The notes under the pieces: generated by a model
Database searches by the model: none
The model's input: only the letters and a program-made list of their open reading frames with translations
Told to the model about the DNA's origin: nothing
From: Streptomyces abyssomicinicus
Lineage (GTDB): Bacteria; Actinomycetota; Actinomycetes; Streptomycetales; Streptomycetaceae
Reading direction: 5' to 3'
Assembly: GCF_008974245.1 (NCBI RefSeq)
Contig: NZ_BBZI01000006.1
Location: 657,125 to 721,124, forward strand
Length of the DNA: 64,000 nt
Shown: piece after piece, positions 1 to 9,436 of the stretch
Layout of the letters: every line of letters begins with the position of its first letter
Position numbering within the stretch: the first letter of the stretch is position 1
Translations under genes and position numbers: made by a program

Positions 1-1033
1 CGGGGACGCCGGGCCCGTCGGGGGCGGGGCGCTGCGGGGTGAGCACCGCGGTGTCGTCGCTCAGGCCGCTGCCTGGGCCGGCGCCCAGCGGGCCGCTGCC
101 GCCGGCGGGTCCGGGTCCGGCACCGAGCGGGCCGCTGCCGGTGACGGGGCCGCCGGTCGGGCCGGTGGGGGCCTTCGGACGGGGGGCCGGGCCGCCGGGC
201 GTACGGCCGGCGGGGCCCGTGCCGGGGGCCTGGCCGCCGCGGGGGCCGAGCGGGCCGGCGTTCAGCGCCTCGGTGACGTCGACCGATCCGGTGCCGCCGC
301 CGTGGCCGGGGGCCACCGGTCCGCCGGTCGCGCCGGGGAGGCCGGAGCCGTTGGTTCCGCCGGGGTTGCCCTGGCCGCCGGGGCGCGGGGCGCCGGGAGC
401 GCCGGACGCACCGCCGCGGGGGGCGCCACCCGGGCGCCCGCCGGCGGGCGCGCCGCCGCCGGGGCGGGACGCGGTGGGACGCTGCGGGAGGGCGGGGGCG
501 CCGGCGGCCGGCGTACGGCCCTGGCCGCCGGGGGCCGGGGCGCCGCCCTGGCCCGGGGTACCGCTCTGGCCCGGGGCACCGCTCTGGCCGGGGGCACGGC
601 CGCGGCCGGAGGATCCGGAGGTCCCGGACGGACCGGGGAGCGCGGGCGGGCCCGCCGGCGCGCCCTGCGGGCCGCCCTCCGGCGGGACCGCGGGGGCCTT
701 GCGCGGGGCGAACCAGTCGCTCGTCTTCTCCTTGGCCGGGGCCTCGGGAGCCGACGGCCGTCCGGCGGCGGCCGCGGACGAGGTGTCCGTGCCGCCGGCC
801 GGCGTCGCTCCGCCGCCCGCGGGGGGCTGCTCACCCTGGGCGGCGGGGCCGTCACCGACGGGCTTGCGCACGACGACGGGCGGGATCGGCCGGGACCCGG
901 GGATGTTGATCTTCACCCGGGTCGTCAGTGTGGTCTCGGTCTTGCGGTCCTCCGGCCGCGACGGCTCCGCGGGATGCGCGGACCCGCCGTGCCCGTGGGG
1001 CGTGGGGGACGGACTGTCAGTTTCACGACTCAA
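1..1033 (-). CDS. Pro/Gly-rich protein of unknown function, N-terminal part (runs off left edge)
   Basis: An uninterrupted minus-strand frame of 344 codons runs from a TTG start at 1033 off the left edge. A GGGAGAA ribosome binding site lies 6 to 8 nt upstream of the TTG. The first ~45 residues are of normal composition (begins MSRETDSPSP, then a KTETTLTTRVKINIPGSRP stretch), and a short conserved-looking block, KTSDWFAPRKAP, follows at about residue 105. The rest is low-complexity Gly/Pro/Ala with repeated GQSG/GQGG and GPLGAGP motifs. No signal peptide or membrane segment is visible in this part. It lies 177 nt downstream of the DUF6113-mshB pair on the same strand and may belong to that unit. 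I do not recognise a function. The large plus-strand frames opposite it look like GC-bias shadows. Confidence 0.6.
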   Translation of the reverse strand, partial: MSRETDSPSPTPHGHGGSAHPAEPSRPEDRKTETTLTTRVKINIPGSRPIPPVVVRKPVGDGPAAQGEQPPAGGGATPAGGTDTSSAAAAGRPSAPEAPAKEKTSDWFAPRKAPAVPPEGGPQGAPAGPPALPGPSGTSGSSGRGRAPGQSGAPGQSGTPGQGGAPAPGGQGRTPAAGAPALPQRPTASRPGGGAPAGGRPGGAPRGGASGAPGAPRPGGQGNPGGTNGSGLPGATGGPVAPGHGGGTGSVDVTEALNAGPLGPRGGQAPGTGPAGRTPGGPAPRPKAPTGPTGGPVTGSGPLGAGPGPAGGSGPLGAGPGSGLSDDTAVLTPQRPAPDGPGVP

Positions 1034-1210
1034 GGCAGGTTCTCCCGGTTGGCTCCGCCGCCCGTCACGATCACAGCGGGCTTGTCGGCGGCGCGCTCCA
1101 CGATACTGGCCGCTTCCCGTGGGTAACCCGCGGCCGAGGGCATATCCGCTCCGGGGGTCACCGGGGCGGCGGGACGAAGCGGGATGTGCATCCCATGTCG
1201 GACGGCGGAC

Positions 1211-1630
1211 TCAGCGGTTGCGGCCGCCTCCGAGGGTGGCGCAGATCATAGCGACCACGATGCCGCCGAGAAGAAACAGGTAGGGGCGAAGGCTGGCCCC
1301 GAACACGAAGTCACCCTCGGGACGACTGGTGGTGAGCAGGACGACCGCCACCAGCCAGCCCGCCACGGGCACGGCCGCGCCCGCCCGGGAGGCCATCAGC
1401 CGCGACCCGCCGAGGAAGGTCCCGGCCGCACCGGCGAGCGCCAGCAGCAGCCCGCCGGGGAAGAAGGCGGCCTGCACCAGCGCGCCGGCCACCCCGACGA
1501 GCGCCCCGCACAGGAACAGTCCGGCGTAGGCCGCGGTCCGGCCCGCCGAGGGCAGGCGCAGCGGCTGAGCCAGCGGGCTTCCCGCGGCGGGCCGCGGCCC
1601 CTTGTCGTTCACGCCGCCGTTCAGGCTCAT
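1211..1630 (-). CDS. DUF6113-type four-helix membrane protein
   Basis: This 139-residue protein has about four hydrophobic segments (around residues 33-52, 56-76, 88-105 and 115-132) after a short Pro/Ala-rich cytoplasmic N-terminus. It ends in a basic GGGRNR tail. The composition and its position next to mshB match the actinobacterial DUF6113 family, whose role is unknown. Its ATG overlaps the mshB stop codon as ATGA, so the two are almost certainly translationally coupled. A link to mycothiol is suggested only by the coupling. Confidence 0.8.
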   Translation of the reverse strand: MSLNGGVNDKGPRPAAGSPLAQPLRLPSAGRTAAYAGLFLCGALVGVAGALVQAAFFPGGLLLALAGAAGTFLGGSRLMASRAGAAVPVAGWLVAVVLLTTSRPEGDFVFGASLRPYLFLLGGIVVAMICATLGGGRNR

Positions 1631-2565
1631 GCCGCGCCTCCCCGGTGTCCTTCGGGCGTCCCGTGCCCCGCGGGGGTCGCGGGCGCGATGCCGGCGAACA
1701 GGTCGTCCCCCACGCCGGGGCCGCCCGGCTCGCCCTTCACCAGCTGGTAGTGCTCGACCGCGAACAGCGGCTGGACCAGGTCGTTGGAGAGGGCGAACCA
1801 GGGGCCGTGCACGGCGATCTGGGTGGCGTGCGCCGTCATCGCGGCGGCCTTGGCCGCCGCGTACTGGGTGCCCCCGGCGTCCACCCGGACGCTGATCGTG
1901 CCCGGGTCGTCGACGACGCCGGGCAGGTCGTCCACCTGGGCCGCCGCGGGGAACGGCAGACCGGGCAGCTCCTCACGGAGGCGGGCGAAGGCATCCTCGG
2001 CGACCGCGCGGGGCATCCGGGTCCAGTAGACGCGGGAAACGTCCCAGGCGTCGCCGAGATCGGGGCGCACGCCCGGGTCGGCGGCCAGATCCGCCGCCCG
2101 CATGGCGACGCGGTGGGCCTGGATGTGGTCGGGGTGGCCGTAGCCGCCGTCCGGGTCGTAGGTGACCAGGACCTGCGGGCGCACCTCGCGGATCACGGCG
2201 ACCAGGTGTTCGGCGGCCTCGTCCACCGGGGCTCCCCAGAAGGCGCCGGGGGCGTCGTTGTCGGGCAGACCCATCATCCCGGAGTCGCCGTAGCGGCCCG
2301 CGCCGCCGAGCAGGCGGACGTCCGTGACGCCCAGCTCGCGCATGGCGGCGGCCAGCTCCTGGCGGCGGTGCGCGCCCAGCGCCGCGCCGGAGAGATGGGC
2401 CAGCTCGGGCGGGATGACCTCGCCGAGCTCGCCCAGCGTGCAGGTGACCAGGGTGACCCCGGCGCCCTCGGCCGCGTAGCGGGCCATGGTGGCGCCGTTG
2501 TTGATCGACTCGTCGTCCGGGTGCGCGTGCACCAGCAGCAGGCGGCGAGCGGGCATGTCCGTCAT
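1627..2565 (-). CDS. mshB: MshB, GlcNAc-Ins deacetylase of mycothiol synthesis
   Basis: This 312-residue protein is a LmbE/PIG-L-type zinc N-deacetylase. It removes the acetyl group from 1-O-(2-acetamido-2-deoxy-glucopyranosyl)-myo-inositol, the second step of mycothiol synthesis in the cytoplasm. The zinc-binding AHPDDE motif is at residues 14-19 and the HPDH motif at 144-147, the expected spacing for the family. The length is typical of actinobacterial MshB (about 290-310). The start ATG at 2565 has no strong Shine-Dalgarno sequence; an internal ATG three codons later is an alternative. The downstream DUF6113 gene overlaps its stop by 4 nt. LmbE paralogues such as Mca (mycothiol conjugate amidase) are the main alternative, but the N-terminal sequence fits MshB better. 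Confidence 0.93.
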   Translation of the reverse strand: MTDMPARRLLLVHAHPDDESINNGATMARYAAEGAGVTLVTCTLGELGEVIPPELAHLSGAALGAHRRQELAAAMRELGVTDVRLLGGAGRYGDSGMMGLPDNDAPGAFWGAPVDEAAEHLVAVIREVRPQVLVTYDPDGGYGHPDHIQAHRVAMRAADLAADPGVRPDLGDAWDVSRVYWTRMPRAVAEDAFARLREELPGLPFPAAAQVDDLPGVVDDPGTISVRVDAGGTQYAAAKAAAMTAHATQIAVHGPWFALSNDLVQPLFAVEHYQLVKGEPGGPGVGDDLFAGIAPATPAGHGTPEGHRGGAA

Positions 2566-2723
2566 GGGGCCAGCTTAGGCCGGGCCCCCCGGCGCTCCCC
2601 CGGCAGGCGTGCCGGAGGACGGAGGGGGCAGGACCCGGGCAAGCGGGGTGACGGAGACGCCCCGGCACACTTCCTGGTGTACGCCTCCGTCGCGGGGGTA
2701 TCCGGGACGGGGGCGACGCGCGG

Positions 2724-2918
2724 TCAGAACTTGAAGCTGCCGATCATGCCGGCGATGTTGTTGGTCAGCTCACTGATCGTGGGGGCCACCGACGACGCGG
2801 CGAGGTAGAACCCGAGCAGCATGCAGACGACCGCATGCCCCGCCTTCAGGCCCGACTTCTTGATCAGCAAGAAGACGACGATCGCCAGCAGCACCACCAC
2901 CGAGATCGAGAGTGCCAC
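2724..2918 (-). CDS. Small conserved two-helix membrane protein (64 aa)
   Basis: A 64-residue protein starts at a GTG (2918) with an excellent GGAGGTGA ribosome binding site about 8 nt upstream. Helix one is residues 3-19, followed by KKSGLK. A second hydrophobic segment (27-45) and an amphipathic C-terminus (ISELTNNIAGMIGSFKF) follow. Similar very small membrane proteins occur in Streptomyces chromosomes and in actinomycete integrative elements, but no function is known to me. It stands alone between mshB and the divergent S9 peptidase, with about 180 nt of shared upstream DNA. Confidence 0.75.
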   Translation of the reverse strand: MALSISVVVLLAIVVFLLIKKSGLKAGHAVVCMLLGFYLAASSVAPTISELTNNIAGMIGSFKF

Positions 2919-3095
2919 GGCGGTTCACCTCCAAAGCTCCCTAGGACACAGGCAGTCGGACCGAAGGGGCGACAAATCCTTCGCGCAGCCAGCAGGTTGA
3001 TACCCACCGGACGGCAGTGATCATAACTATCCGAAGCAACGCATGAGTCGGCGCACAGCCGCACAGGGGGGGCGCATGGCCAATATGGTCAGGTC

Positions 3096-5267
3096 ATGCA
3101 GACGGACACCGAATCCTTCCCCCGGCGGCAGGCCCGCACCCAGCGATTCACCCTCGGGGCGCCCCGCGCGTTCACCGTCGCACCGGACGGCTCACGGGTC
3201 GTCTTCCTGCGCTCGGGTTCCGGCACGGACCGTGCGGGCGCCCTCTGGGTGCTGGACCTCGCGGCCGTGGGCGGCCCCGCCGAGCGGCTCGTCGCGGACC
3301 CCGCGGCCCTGCTGGACGGCACCGGCGAGGACCTCTCCGCCGAGGAGCGGGCCCGGCGCGAGCGGAGCCGTGAGGGTGGCGCCGGCATCGTCTCCCACGC
3401 CACCGACGCGGCCGTGGAGCTTGCGTGTTTCGCCTTGTCAGGGCGGCTTTTCACGGTCGGCCTGAGGACCGGGACGGCGCGTGAACTGCCCGTCGCGGGA
3501 CCGGTGATCGACCCCCGCCCCTCCCCGGACGGACGCCATGTCGCCTACGTCGCGGGGGGTGCGCTGAGGGTCGTCGGGACGGACGGCGACGGCGACCGGG
3601 CGCTCGCGGAACCGGAGTCGGAGACGGTCTCGTACGGGCTCGCGGAGTTCGTCGCGGCGGAGGAGATGCACCGCTTCCGCGGCTTCTGGTGGGCCCCGGA
3701 GTCGGACCGGCTGCTGGCCGCCCGGGCCGACGACGCCCCCGTGCGGCGGTGGTGGATCGCCGACCCCGCGCACCCCGGGCGGGAGCCGAGGCCGCAGGCG
3801 TACCCCGCGGCCGGGACCCCCAACGCGGACGTACAGTTGTTCGTCCTGGGCCTCGACGGCAGCCGGACGGAGGTCGTCTGGGACCGCGAGCGGTTCCCGT
3901 ACCTGGCACGAGTGCACTGGTCAGCGGCGGGTTCGCCGCTGATCCTGGTGCAGGCGCGGGACCAGCGTGAGCAGCTGACCCTGGCCGTCGACCCGGACAC
4001 CGGGGCCACCCGGACGCTGCTGCGCGAGAGCGACCCAACATGGCTTGAATTGTTCGCCGCCACGCCCTGCTGGAGCCCGTCCGGCGAGCTGGTGCGGATC
4101 ACCGACGAGAGCGGGGCGCGGGCCCTCGCGGTGGGCGGGCGCACGCTCACCGACGGCGGGCTGCACCTGCGCGCGGTCCTCGACGTGTCGGAGGACGACG
4201 TCCTGGTGTCGGCCTCCGCGGGCGAGGCGGCGGCCGACCCGGAGACCGGCGAGGTGCACGTCCACCGGGTCACCGCCGAGGGGGTGGAGCGCCTCTCGCG
4301 GGAACCGGGGGTCCACACCGCCGTCCGCGCGGGCGGGGTGACGGTCCTGGTGTCGTCCACGCTCGACCGGCCGGGGTCCCTGGTGCGGGTGGAGCGGGAC
4401 GGCAAGGAGGTCGCGCGGATCGCCTCGCACGCGGCCGACCCCGGCCTGACCCCCGGCGTCTCCCTGACCCGGGCGGGCGCGCGGCGGATTCCGTGCGCCG
4501 TGCTGCTGCCCGCGCACCACCGCGCGGGCGACCTCCTGCCCGTCCTCATGGACCCGTACGGAGGCCCGCACGGGCAGCGCGTGTCCGCCTCGCACAACGC
4601 CCATCTGACCTCGCAGTGGTTCGCCGACCAGGGGTTCGCGGTGATCGTCGCCGACGGACGCGGCACGCCGGGGCGCTCGCCGGAGTGGGAGAAGGCGGTC
4701 CGGGGCGACTTCACGCTCGCCCTGGAGGACCAGATCGACGCCCTGCACGACCTCGCCGAGCGGTACCCGCTGGACCTCTCGCGGGTGGCGGTCCGGGGCT
4801 GGTCGTTCGGCGGATACCTCGCGGCGCTGGCCGTGCTGCGCCGCCCGGACGTCTTCGCCGCGGGGGTCGCCGGCGCGCCCGTCACCGACTGGCGCCTCTA
4901 CGACACCCACTACACGGAGCGGTACCTGGGCGACCCGGCCGCCGAGGGGGCGGCGTACGCGACGAGTTCGCTGGTGACCGACGACGGCCTCTCGGGCGCC
5001 GTCACGCCCGCCCGGCCGCTGATGGTGATCCACGGGCTCGCGGACGACAACGTGGTGGCCGCCCACACGCTGCGGCTCTCCTCGGCCCTGCTGGCCGCGG
5101 GGCGGCCGCACGAGGTGCTGCCGCTGTCGGGGGTGACCCACATGACGCCGCAGGAGCAGGTCGCGGAGAACCTGCTGCTGCTCCAGGTGGACTTCCTGCG
5201 CCGCTCGCTGGGCATGCCGCCGGGCTCAAGCGCGGGGACGGCGCCGGCAGTTCCGTCGGCCGGCTGA
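3096..5267 (+). CDS. S9 family peptidase, dipeptidyl-peptidase IV/prolyl oligopeptidase type
   Basis: This 723-residue serine peptidase has an N-terminal beta-propeller (about residues 20-430, DPPIV_N type) and a C-terminal alpha/beta-hydrolase domain. The nucleophile is Ser570 in GWSFGGY, the acid is probably Asp650 in HGLADDNV, and the base is His682 in SGVTHMTP. No signal peptide is seen, so it probably acts in the cytosol, trimming dipeptides from imported oligopeptides. This would fit the three Opp importers that follow. The ATG at 3096 has only a weak GGTCAGG upstream. The length (about 700) is normal for the family. Whether it cleaves after Pro or Ala is not evident from the sequence. 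Confidence 0.9.
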   Translation: MQTDTESFPRRQARTQRFTLGAPRAFTVAPDGSRVVFLRSGSGTDRAGALWVLDLAAVGGPAERLVADPAALLDGTGEDLSAEERARRERSREGGAGIVSHATDAAVELACFALSGRLFTVGLRTGTARELPVAGPVIDPRPSPDGRHVAYVAGGALRVVGTDGDGDRALAEPESETVSYGLAEFVAAEEMHRFRGFWWAPESDRLLAARADDAPVRRWWIADPAHPGREPRPQAYPAAGTPNADVQLFVLGLDGSRTEVVWDRERFPYLARVHWSAAGSPLILVQARDQREQLTLAVDPDTGATRTLLRESDPTWLELFAATPCWSPSGELVRITDESGARALAVGGRTLTDGGLHLRAVLDVSEDDVLVSASAGEAAADPETGEVHVHRVTAEGVERLSREPGVHTAVRAGGVTVLVSSTLDRPGSLVRVERDGKEVARIASHAADPGLTPGVSLTRAGARRIPCAVLLPAHHRAGDLLPVLMDPYGGPHGQRVSASHNAHLTSQWFADQGFAVIVADGRGTPGRSPEWEKAVRGDFTLALEDQIDALHDLAERYPLDLSRVAVRGWSFGGYLAALAVLRRPDVFAAGVAGAPVTDWRLYDTHYTERYLGDPAAEGAAYATSSLVTDDGLSGAVTPARPLMVIHGLADDNVVAAHTLRLSSALLAAGRPHEVLPLSGVTHMTPQEQVAENLLLLQVDFLRRSLGMPPGSSAGTAPAVPSAG

Positions 5268-5402
5268 GCAAGGACCGCGCCCGGACGGCGGCCGGCCCCC
5301 GGCCCGGCCGCACCCGGGCCCGGCCACACCCCTGCCGGTCACGGTTGTACGGACCGGACGACCGCCGGGCGGGCCCCGCGACGACCGGACGGGCCCGGCG
5401 GC

Positions 5403-6043
5403 GGTACCGGACTCGCGGCGGAGGCGCGGAACCCACGGCAGCGGGACGTCCTCGCGATGGAGGTGCGGCCCCCCACGGCGGGACCAGCCCCACGCCGCCG
5501 GAACCGCCCTCGCCGCGGCGAGGGCGGTTCCGACAACCGAACCGGCTCCGCACCCCGCGGAACCGCCCTCGCTGCGGAGGTGCGGGCCCCACGGCGAGAC
5601 CGCTTCCTCGCGGCGGCGGCGCAGACCCGGTGGCAGGACCGCACTCGCGGTGGCGAAACGGACCCGGTGGCGGAACCCCCCGTAACGGCGGATGCACGGC
5701 CCCACGACTGAACCGCTTCCTCGCGACGGCGAGACGGACCCACCACCGCACCAGCCCCACGCCGCCGGAACCGCCCTCGCGGCGGAGGCGCAGACGCCAT
5801 GGCGGGAACGCACTCGCGGGGGCGAAACGGACCCGGCGGCTGAACCAGCCCCGCACCAGCAGAATCGCCCTCGTGGTGGCGGAACGGGCCCCACGACGGA
5901 CCAGCGCCGCACCAGCGGAACCGCCGTCGCGACGAAAGCGCGGACCTGGGCGCAGAACCGCCCTCACGACGGGGGCGCGGACCCGGCGGCGGAACCGGCC
6001 TCAAGGCGGCGATACCACCCTCGCGGTGGCGGCGCGTGACGGA
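5403..6043. repeat. Degenerate tandem repeat array, ~37-bp unit with a ~57-bp variant
   Basis: About thirteen imperfect units fill most of the 0.9-kb gap between the S9 peptidase and the first Opp operon. The core reads roughly GGAACCGCCCTCGCGGCGGA followed by GGCGCGGACCCCACGGC. Some units carry an extra segment resembling ACCAGCCCCACGCCGC. Frames through it give repetitive Arg/Gly/Pro peptides without ribosome binding sites, so I regard it as non-coding. One unit (around 5500-5530) is itself palindromic (CCGCCCTCGCCGCGGCGAGG). Confidence 0.7.
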
Positions 6044-6050
6044 AGCGGTA

Positions 6051-6082
6051 CGGGCCGGGGCGACATGGCACGCCCCGGCCCG
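6051..6082 (-). terminator. Hairpin terminator of Opp operon 1
   Basis: A perfect 12-bp stem (CGGGCCGGGGCG pairing with CGCCCCGGCCCG) has an 8-nt loop. It lies 93 nt downstream of the last gene of the first minus-strand Opp operon. There is no clear U-tract, as is common in Streptomyces. Confidence 0.6.
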
Positions 6083-6174
6083 CTCACGGCACCCGCACGG
6101 CCGTACGGTGCTCAGATTTCCACGTCCGTATATCGGAGGCGGGTCCGCGGAGTTGCCTGCCTGTTAACGCCCCG

Positions 6175-7257
6175 TCAGGGCCGCGCCTCCGCCGCGTCGG
6201 CGGGAACCACCCGCTTCTCCTCGGCGAAGTGACAGGCCGAGGGATGCGCCGCCGGGCCGCCCTCGCCGCGGAACGCCTCCGGGACGGCGAGCAGCGGCAC
6301 CTCGTCCACGCAGCGCTGCCGGGCCTTCCAGCAGCGGGTGCGGAAGCGGCACCCGGAGGGGATGTCGGCCGGGGAGGGCACGTCGCCGGTGAGGATGATC
6401 CGCTCGCGGCGGTCGCGGGCCGCCGGGTCGGGCACGGGGACGGCCGAGAGCAGCGCCTGGGTGTAGGGGTGCGTGGGGTGGCCGTAGATCTGCGCGTCGG
6501 TGCCGGTCTCCACGATCCGCCCGAGGTACATCACGCCGACGCGGTCGGAGATGTGCCGCACCACGGACAGGTCGTGGGCGATGAAGACGTAGGCGAGGCC
6601 GAATTCGTCCTGGAGCCGCTCCAGGAGGTTGACGACCTGGGCCTGGACCGAGACGTCGAGCGCGGAGACCGGCTCGTCGGCGACGATGATCTCCGGGCGC
6701 AGCGCGAGGCCGCGGGCGATGCCGATGCGCTGGCGCTGGCCGCCGGAGAACTGGTGCGGGTAGCGGTTGAGGTGCTCGGGGTTGAGGCCCACCACCTCCA
6801 GCAGCCCCTGGACGCGCCGGCGCCGGTCGCCCCTGGGCGCGGCCTCGGGGTGGATGTCGAAGGGCTCGCCGACGATGTCGCCCACCGTCATCCGCGGGTT
6901 GAGCGAGGTGTAGGGGTCCTGGAACACCATCTGGATGTTCCGGCGGACCGCCTTCAGCGCGCGCCCGGAGAGCCTGGTGACGTCCTCCCCCTTGTAGCGG
7001 ATCGCGCCCGCGGTGGGGCGCTCGAGGTTGACCAGCATCCGCGCCACGGTGGACTTGCCGCAGCCGGACTCCCCGACGATGCCGAGGGTCTCGCCCCGGC
7101 CGAGGACGAAGTCGACGCCGTCGACCGCCTTCACTGCTCCGGTCTGCTTCCGGAAGAGGATGCCCTGGGTGAGCGGGTAGTGCTTGACCAGCCCCTCGAC
7201 CTCGAGGAGGGGCTCGGTCGTCGTGTCCGTGCCGGGCACGGGCGCCATGGTGGCCAT
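6175..7257 (-). CDS. Oligopeptide ABC transporter ATPase, OppF/DppF type (Opp operon 1)
   Basis: This 360-residue cytoplasmic ATPase is the last gene of operon 1. Walker [10 protein letters not shown] is at residues 62-70, the ABC signature SGGQRQR at 171-177, and Walker B IIVADEP at 190-196. The C-terminal oligopeptide/dipeptide transporter extension includes CRFRTRC, whose cysteines resemble those of family members that bind an iron-sulfur cluster. It should pair with the adjacent OppD-type ATPase and power the two permeases. It starts 38 nt after the OppD stop. Its DNA is very similar to the ATPase at 19930-21087 over long stretches, which suggests recent duplication or gene conversion. 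Confidence 0.92.
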   Translation of the reverse strand: MATMAPVPGTDTTTEPLLEVEGLVKHYPLTQGILFRKQTGAVKAVDGVDFVLGRGETLGIVGESGCGKSTVARMLVNLERPTAGAIRYKGEDVTRLSGRALKAVRRNIQMVFQDPYTSLNPRMTVGDIVGEPFDIHPEAAPRGDRRRRVQGLLEVVGLNPEHLNRYPHQFSGGQRQRIGIARGLALRPEIIVADEPVSALDVSVQAQVVNLLERLQDEFGLAYVFIAHDLSVVRHISDRVGVMYLGRIVETGTDAQIYGHPTHPYTQALLSAVPVPDPAARDRRERIILTGDVPSPADIPSGCRFRTRCWKARQRCVDEVPLLAVPEAFRGEGGPAAHPSACHFAEEKRVVPADAAEARP

Positions 7258-7295
7258 CGGTTCTCCTGGCGGGCGGTTCGGCCGGCGGTGGCCGT

Positions 7296-8321
7296 CTAGG
7301 GGGTGTCCGACGCGGGCCCGCGGCAGGCGGAGTCCTCGAGGCAGTCGAGCCAGAAGTGGCAGGCGCTCCCCCGCCCCGGCCCCGAGACCGGTCCCCGGTC
7401 GACGGCGTACAGCGGGGGCACGTCGGTGCGGCAGACGTCCTGCGCCATCGGGCAGCGCGGGTGGAAGGGGCAGCCGGGCGGGATCGCGGTGAGGCTGGGC
7501 GGCAGGCCCTTGATCGCGTACAGCTCCCGGCCCTTGTGGTCCAGGCGCGGGATGGAGTCCAGCAGGCCGCGGGTGTACGGGTGGGCGGGCGCCTTGTAGA
7601 GGTCGTGCACCGGGGCGGTCTCGACGATCCGGCCCGCGTACATCACCGCGATCCTGTCCGCGACGTCGGCGACCACGCCGAGGTCGTGGGTGATCAGGAT
7701 CAGGCCCATGTCGTACTCGCGCTGGAGCTCGGCCAGCAGGTCCATGACCTGGGCCTGCACGGTCACGTCGAGGGCCGTGGTGGGCTCGTCGGCGATGATC
7801 AGGTCCGGCTCCAGGGCCAGCGCCATGGCGATCATGATGCGCTGGCGCATGCCGCCGGAGAACTGGTGCGGGTAGTCCCGCACCCTCTGGCCCGCGGCCG
7901 GGATGCGGACCCGGTCCATCAGCTCGACGGCCTTGGCCCGGGCGTCCTTCCTGGACATGCCGCGGTGGACGACGAACATCTCGCCGAGCTGGTCGCCCAC
8001 GGTGAGCACCGGGTTGAGGGAGGAGAGCGCGTCCTGGAAGATCATCGCCATCTCGGCGCCGCGGACGGAGCGCCGCTGCTCCTCCTTGAGCTTCAGCAGG
8101 TCGCGTCCCTTGAAGAGGATCTCGCCTCCGGTGATCCGGCCGGGCGGCACGTCGAGGATGCCCATGATCGCCTGGGCGGTGACGGACTTGCCGGAGCCGG
8201 ACTCGCCGAGCACGGCCAGCGTCTCGCCGGCGTCGACGGTGTAGTCGACCCCGTTGACCGCCTGGGCGACGCCGTCCCGGGTGGCGAACTCCACGCGCAG
8301 GTCGCGGACCTCGAGCAGCAT
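7296..8321 (-). CDS. Oligopeptide ABC transporter ATPase, OppD/DppD type (Opp operon 1)
   Basis: This 341-residue ATPase has Walker A GESGSGKS (39-46), the signature SGGMRQR (155-161), Walker B LIIADEP (174-180) and the OppD C-terminal domain with CPFHPRC. I chose the ATG at 8321 because a GAGGTG sequence lies 9 nt upstream. A GTG at 8333 overlapping the permease stop as GTGA is a reasonable alternative. The open frame continues far upstream, but that part overlaps the permease gene and is a shadow. It shares near-identical DNA stretches of about 250 bp with the OppD paralogue at 21080-22129. Confidence 0.92.
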   Translation of the reverse strand: MLLEVRDLRVEFATRDGVAQAVNGVDYTVDAGETLAVLGESGSGKSVTAQAIMGILDVPPGRITGGEILFKGRDLLKLKEEQRRSVRGAEMAMIFQDALSSLNPVLTVGDQLGEMFVVHRGMSRKDARAKAVELMDRVRIPAAGQRVRDYPHQFSGGMRQRIMIAMALALEPDLIIADEPTTALDVTVQAQVMDLLAELQREYDMGLILITHDLGVVADVADRIAVMYAGRIVETAPVHDLYKAPAHPYTRGLLDSIPRLDHKGRELYAIKGLPPSLTAIPPGCPFHPRCPMAQDVCRTDVPPLYAVDRGPVSGPGRGSACHFWLDCLEDSACRGPASDTP

Positions 8322-8329
8322 GGCGCGGC

Positions 8330-9436
8330 TCACCTCAGCTTCGGGTCGAGGGCGTCGCGGACCGCGTCGCCGAGCATGATGAACGCCAGCACCGTGACCG
8401 CCAGCGCCCCGGCGGGCCAGAGCAGCATGTGCGGGGCGTTGCGGATGTACGGGGAGGCGGAGGAGATGTCGATGCCCCAGCTGACCGTGGGCGGCTTCAG
8501 CCCGACGCCCAGGTAGGACAGCGTGGCCTCGAGCGCGATGTAGGTGCCGAGCGCGATGGTGGCCACCACGATCACCGGGGCGATCGCGTTGGGCGCGATG
8601 TGCCGCAGCAGCATCCGGGGGCCGGAGGCGCCGAGGGCGCGGGCCGCCTGCACGTAGTCGTGCTGTTTGGCGGTGATGACCGAGCCGCGGGAGATCCGTG
8701 AGATCTGCGGCCAGCCCAGCAGCACCATGAAGCCGATCACCGGCCAGACGCTGTTGCTGGTGACCACCGACAGCAGCACCAGGCCGCCGAGGACCACCGG
8801 GATGGCGAAGAAGACGTCGGTGAGCCGGGAGAGCAGGGCGTCCCACAGACCGCCGAAGAACCCGGCCAGTGCGCCGAGGACGCCGCCGAGGAGGGCGACG
8901 CCGAGGGTGGCGCAGACGCCGACGGTGACCGAGGTGCGGGCGCCGTACACGGTGCGGGTGTACACGTCGCAGCCCTGGCCGTTGAACCCGAACGGGTGGC
9001 CGGGCCGGCTGCCCTCCTGGGCCAGGGCCAGGTCGCAGTCGAGCGGGTCGCCCGAGGTCAGCAGGGAGGGCCACATCGCGATCAGCGCCAGGAAGAGGAT
9101 CAGCAGGGCGGAGACGAGGAAGACCGGGTTGCGGCGCAGGTCCCGCCAGGCGTCCGACCACAGGGAGCGGGGCCGGCCGGACGGACCGCCGCCGTCGGGA
9201 CCGGGGTCGTCCTCCAGCGTCCGGCCCTCGTTGGTGGCCAGGTCCATGGAACCGCCGAAGCCCGTCCCGGCGACCGCGCCGTCCTCGGCGTCCGGGCCGC
9301 CGTCGGGCCAGTCCCCGCGCGGGCGGTCGCCCGGCGGGTGTTCGCCCGGCGGGCGGTCGCCGGGCGGGTGCTCCCCGGGCCGGCGGTCGCCGGACTCCGG
9401 ATCGGGCCCCGGGTTCGTCCGGCGGACGTCAGGCAT
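8330..9436 (-). CDS. Oligopeptide ABC transporter permease, OppC/DppC type, with repeat-rich N-terminal extension
   Basis: This 368-residue inner-membrane permease has an N-terminal OppC_N helix (after [14 protein letters not shown]), then five further helices and an EAA-like loop containing [14 protein letters not shown]. Compared with its paralogue at 22146-23093, it carries about 60 extra N-terminal residues. These include a hydrophilic repeat of [10 protein letters not shown] units (residues 19-43) encoded by directly repeated DNA. Its ATG overlaps the preceding OppB stop by 8 nt (ATGCCTGA), so the genes are coupled. The extension is probably cytoplasmic and its purpose is unknown. Confidence 0.9.
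   Translation of the reverse strand: MPDVRRTNPGPDPESGDRRPGEHPPGDRPPGEHPPGDRPRGDWPDGGPDAEDGAVAGTGFGGSMDLATNEGRTLEDDPGPDGGGPSGRPRSLWSDAWRDLRRNPVFLVSALLILFLALIAMWPSLLTSGDPLDCDLALAQEGSRPGHPFGFNGQGCDVYTRTVYGARTSVTVGVCATLGVALLGGVLGALAGFFGGLWDALLSRLTDVFFAIPVVLGGLVLLSVVTSNSVWPVIGFMVLLGWPQISRISRGSVITAKQHDYVQAARALGASGPRMLLRHIAPNAIAPVIVVATIALGTYIALEATLSYLGVGLKPPTVSWGIDISSASPYIRNAPHMLLWPAGALAVTVLAFIMLGDAVRDALDPKLR

Noticed and set aside
39..1283. Large plus-strand open frames over the first kilobase
   Set aside because: They lie opposite a minus-strand frame with a ribosome binding site and consistent composition; their Pro/Gly peptides reflect GC bias only.
3004..3030. A TTGATA/TAACTAT promoter for the S9 peptidase gene
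   Set aside because: The -10 match is poor in every register tried and the distance to the start codon gives no support, so it was not listed as a feature.
5002..6004. Minus-strand repeat protein in the 5.4-6.0 kb array
   Set aside because: There is no ribosome binding site, the frame changes without effect on periodicity, and the peptide is a direct readout of degenerate DNA repeats.
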